This document shows, in pieces, positions 63,974 to 64,000 of a stretch of DNA of 64,000 nucleotides. Where the stretch lies: assembly GCF_029589495.1 (NCBI RefSeq), contig NZ_JAAIVF010000001.1, forward strand, positions 1,550,001 to 1,614,000. Reading direction: 5' to 3'. The first letter of the stretch is position 1; each line of letters opens with the position of its first letter. The position numbers and the translations under genes are program-made. The stretch comes from Speluncibacter jeojiensis (GTDB lineage: Bacteria > Actinomycetota > Actinomycetes > Mycobacteriales > Mycobacteriaceae). The notes below the pieces were generated by a model that was not told the origin of the DNA, searched no databases, and worked only from the letters and a program-made list of their open reading frames with translations.

Positions 63974-64000
63974 TTGCTCGTGTCCATTTCTTTCCCTCCG

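Overview
The window is high-GC actinobacterial DNA. Its relatives by gene content are the mycolic-acid-containing Mycobacteriales (Mycobacterium, Rhodococcus, Nocardia, Gordonia and allies). The evidence is a PrrA/PrrB two-component pair, an MbtI/MbtA/MbtB/MbtG/MbtK-like set, a hemophore-like secreted protein, an MTB12-like antigen, a 13E12-type HNH element with a LexA-like box, and repeated IdeR-type iron boxes. The species cannot be fixed from sequence reading alone. All start sites are judged by eye.

Layout. 1-7.4 kb: 3' end of htpG, mscL with a zinc ribbon, an O-methyltransferase, three secreted or lipid-anchored proteins (one hemophore-like), and prrA-prrB. 7.5-10.4 kb: an arsenic/metal resistance island (arsR-acr3-arsC convergent with cadI, and a second arsR divergent from cadI). 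10.4-13.4 kb: acetoacetate-decarboxylase family protein, an MFS transporter and an alpha/beta hydrolase. 13.4-47.8 kb: a large iron-acquisition region, interrupted by unrelated genes. 47.8-54.7 kb: cell-envelope and housekeeping genes (MTB12-like, lipoprotein, ppiA, rhomboid protease, secreted protein, VOC protein, MpaB-like oxygenase). 54.7-61.1 kb: a TetR-headed acyl-CoA catabolic operon. 61.1-64 kb: a methyltransferase, a flavin monooxygenase and two small lower-GC genes that look acquired.

Iron region. A FecCD/FecE-type ABC importer (one permease fused to an RDD domain) diverges from a salicylate synthase. Then come a salicyl-AMP ligase diverging from an ArCP-Cy-A-PCP synthetase, an acylating-type aldehyde dehydrogenase translationally coupled to it, an N-hydroxylase, a ferric-siderophore reductase, an MbtK-type N-acyltransferase diverging from a C-A-PCP-C-A-PCP synthetase, a terminal C-A-PCP-E-like synthetase, and a siderophore-binding lipoprotein. 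IdeR-like boxes sit at every promoter of the set. Read together, the genes should make a salicylate-capped, heterocycle-containing tetrapeptide hydroxamate siderophore, mycobactin-like in logic but without polyketide modules. The aldehyde dehydrogenase, the degenerate last E-like domain and an adenylation domain without the usual Asp235 are the least expected parts. No MbtH-like protein, phosphopantetheinyl transferase or thioesterase domain was seen.

Inside the same stretch lie several broken or unrelated genes: a decayed SAV_915-type gene, a short leader-like ORF, a frameshifted 13E12 HNH gene with an SOS box, a GNAT remnant, and a HelR/HelD-type RNA polymerase-associated helicase preceded by a palindrome resembling the rifamycin-associated element.
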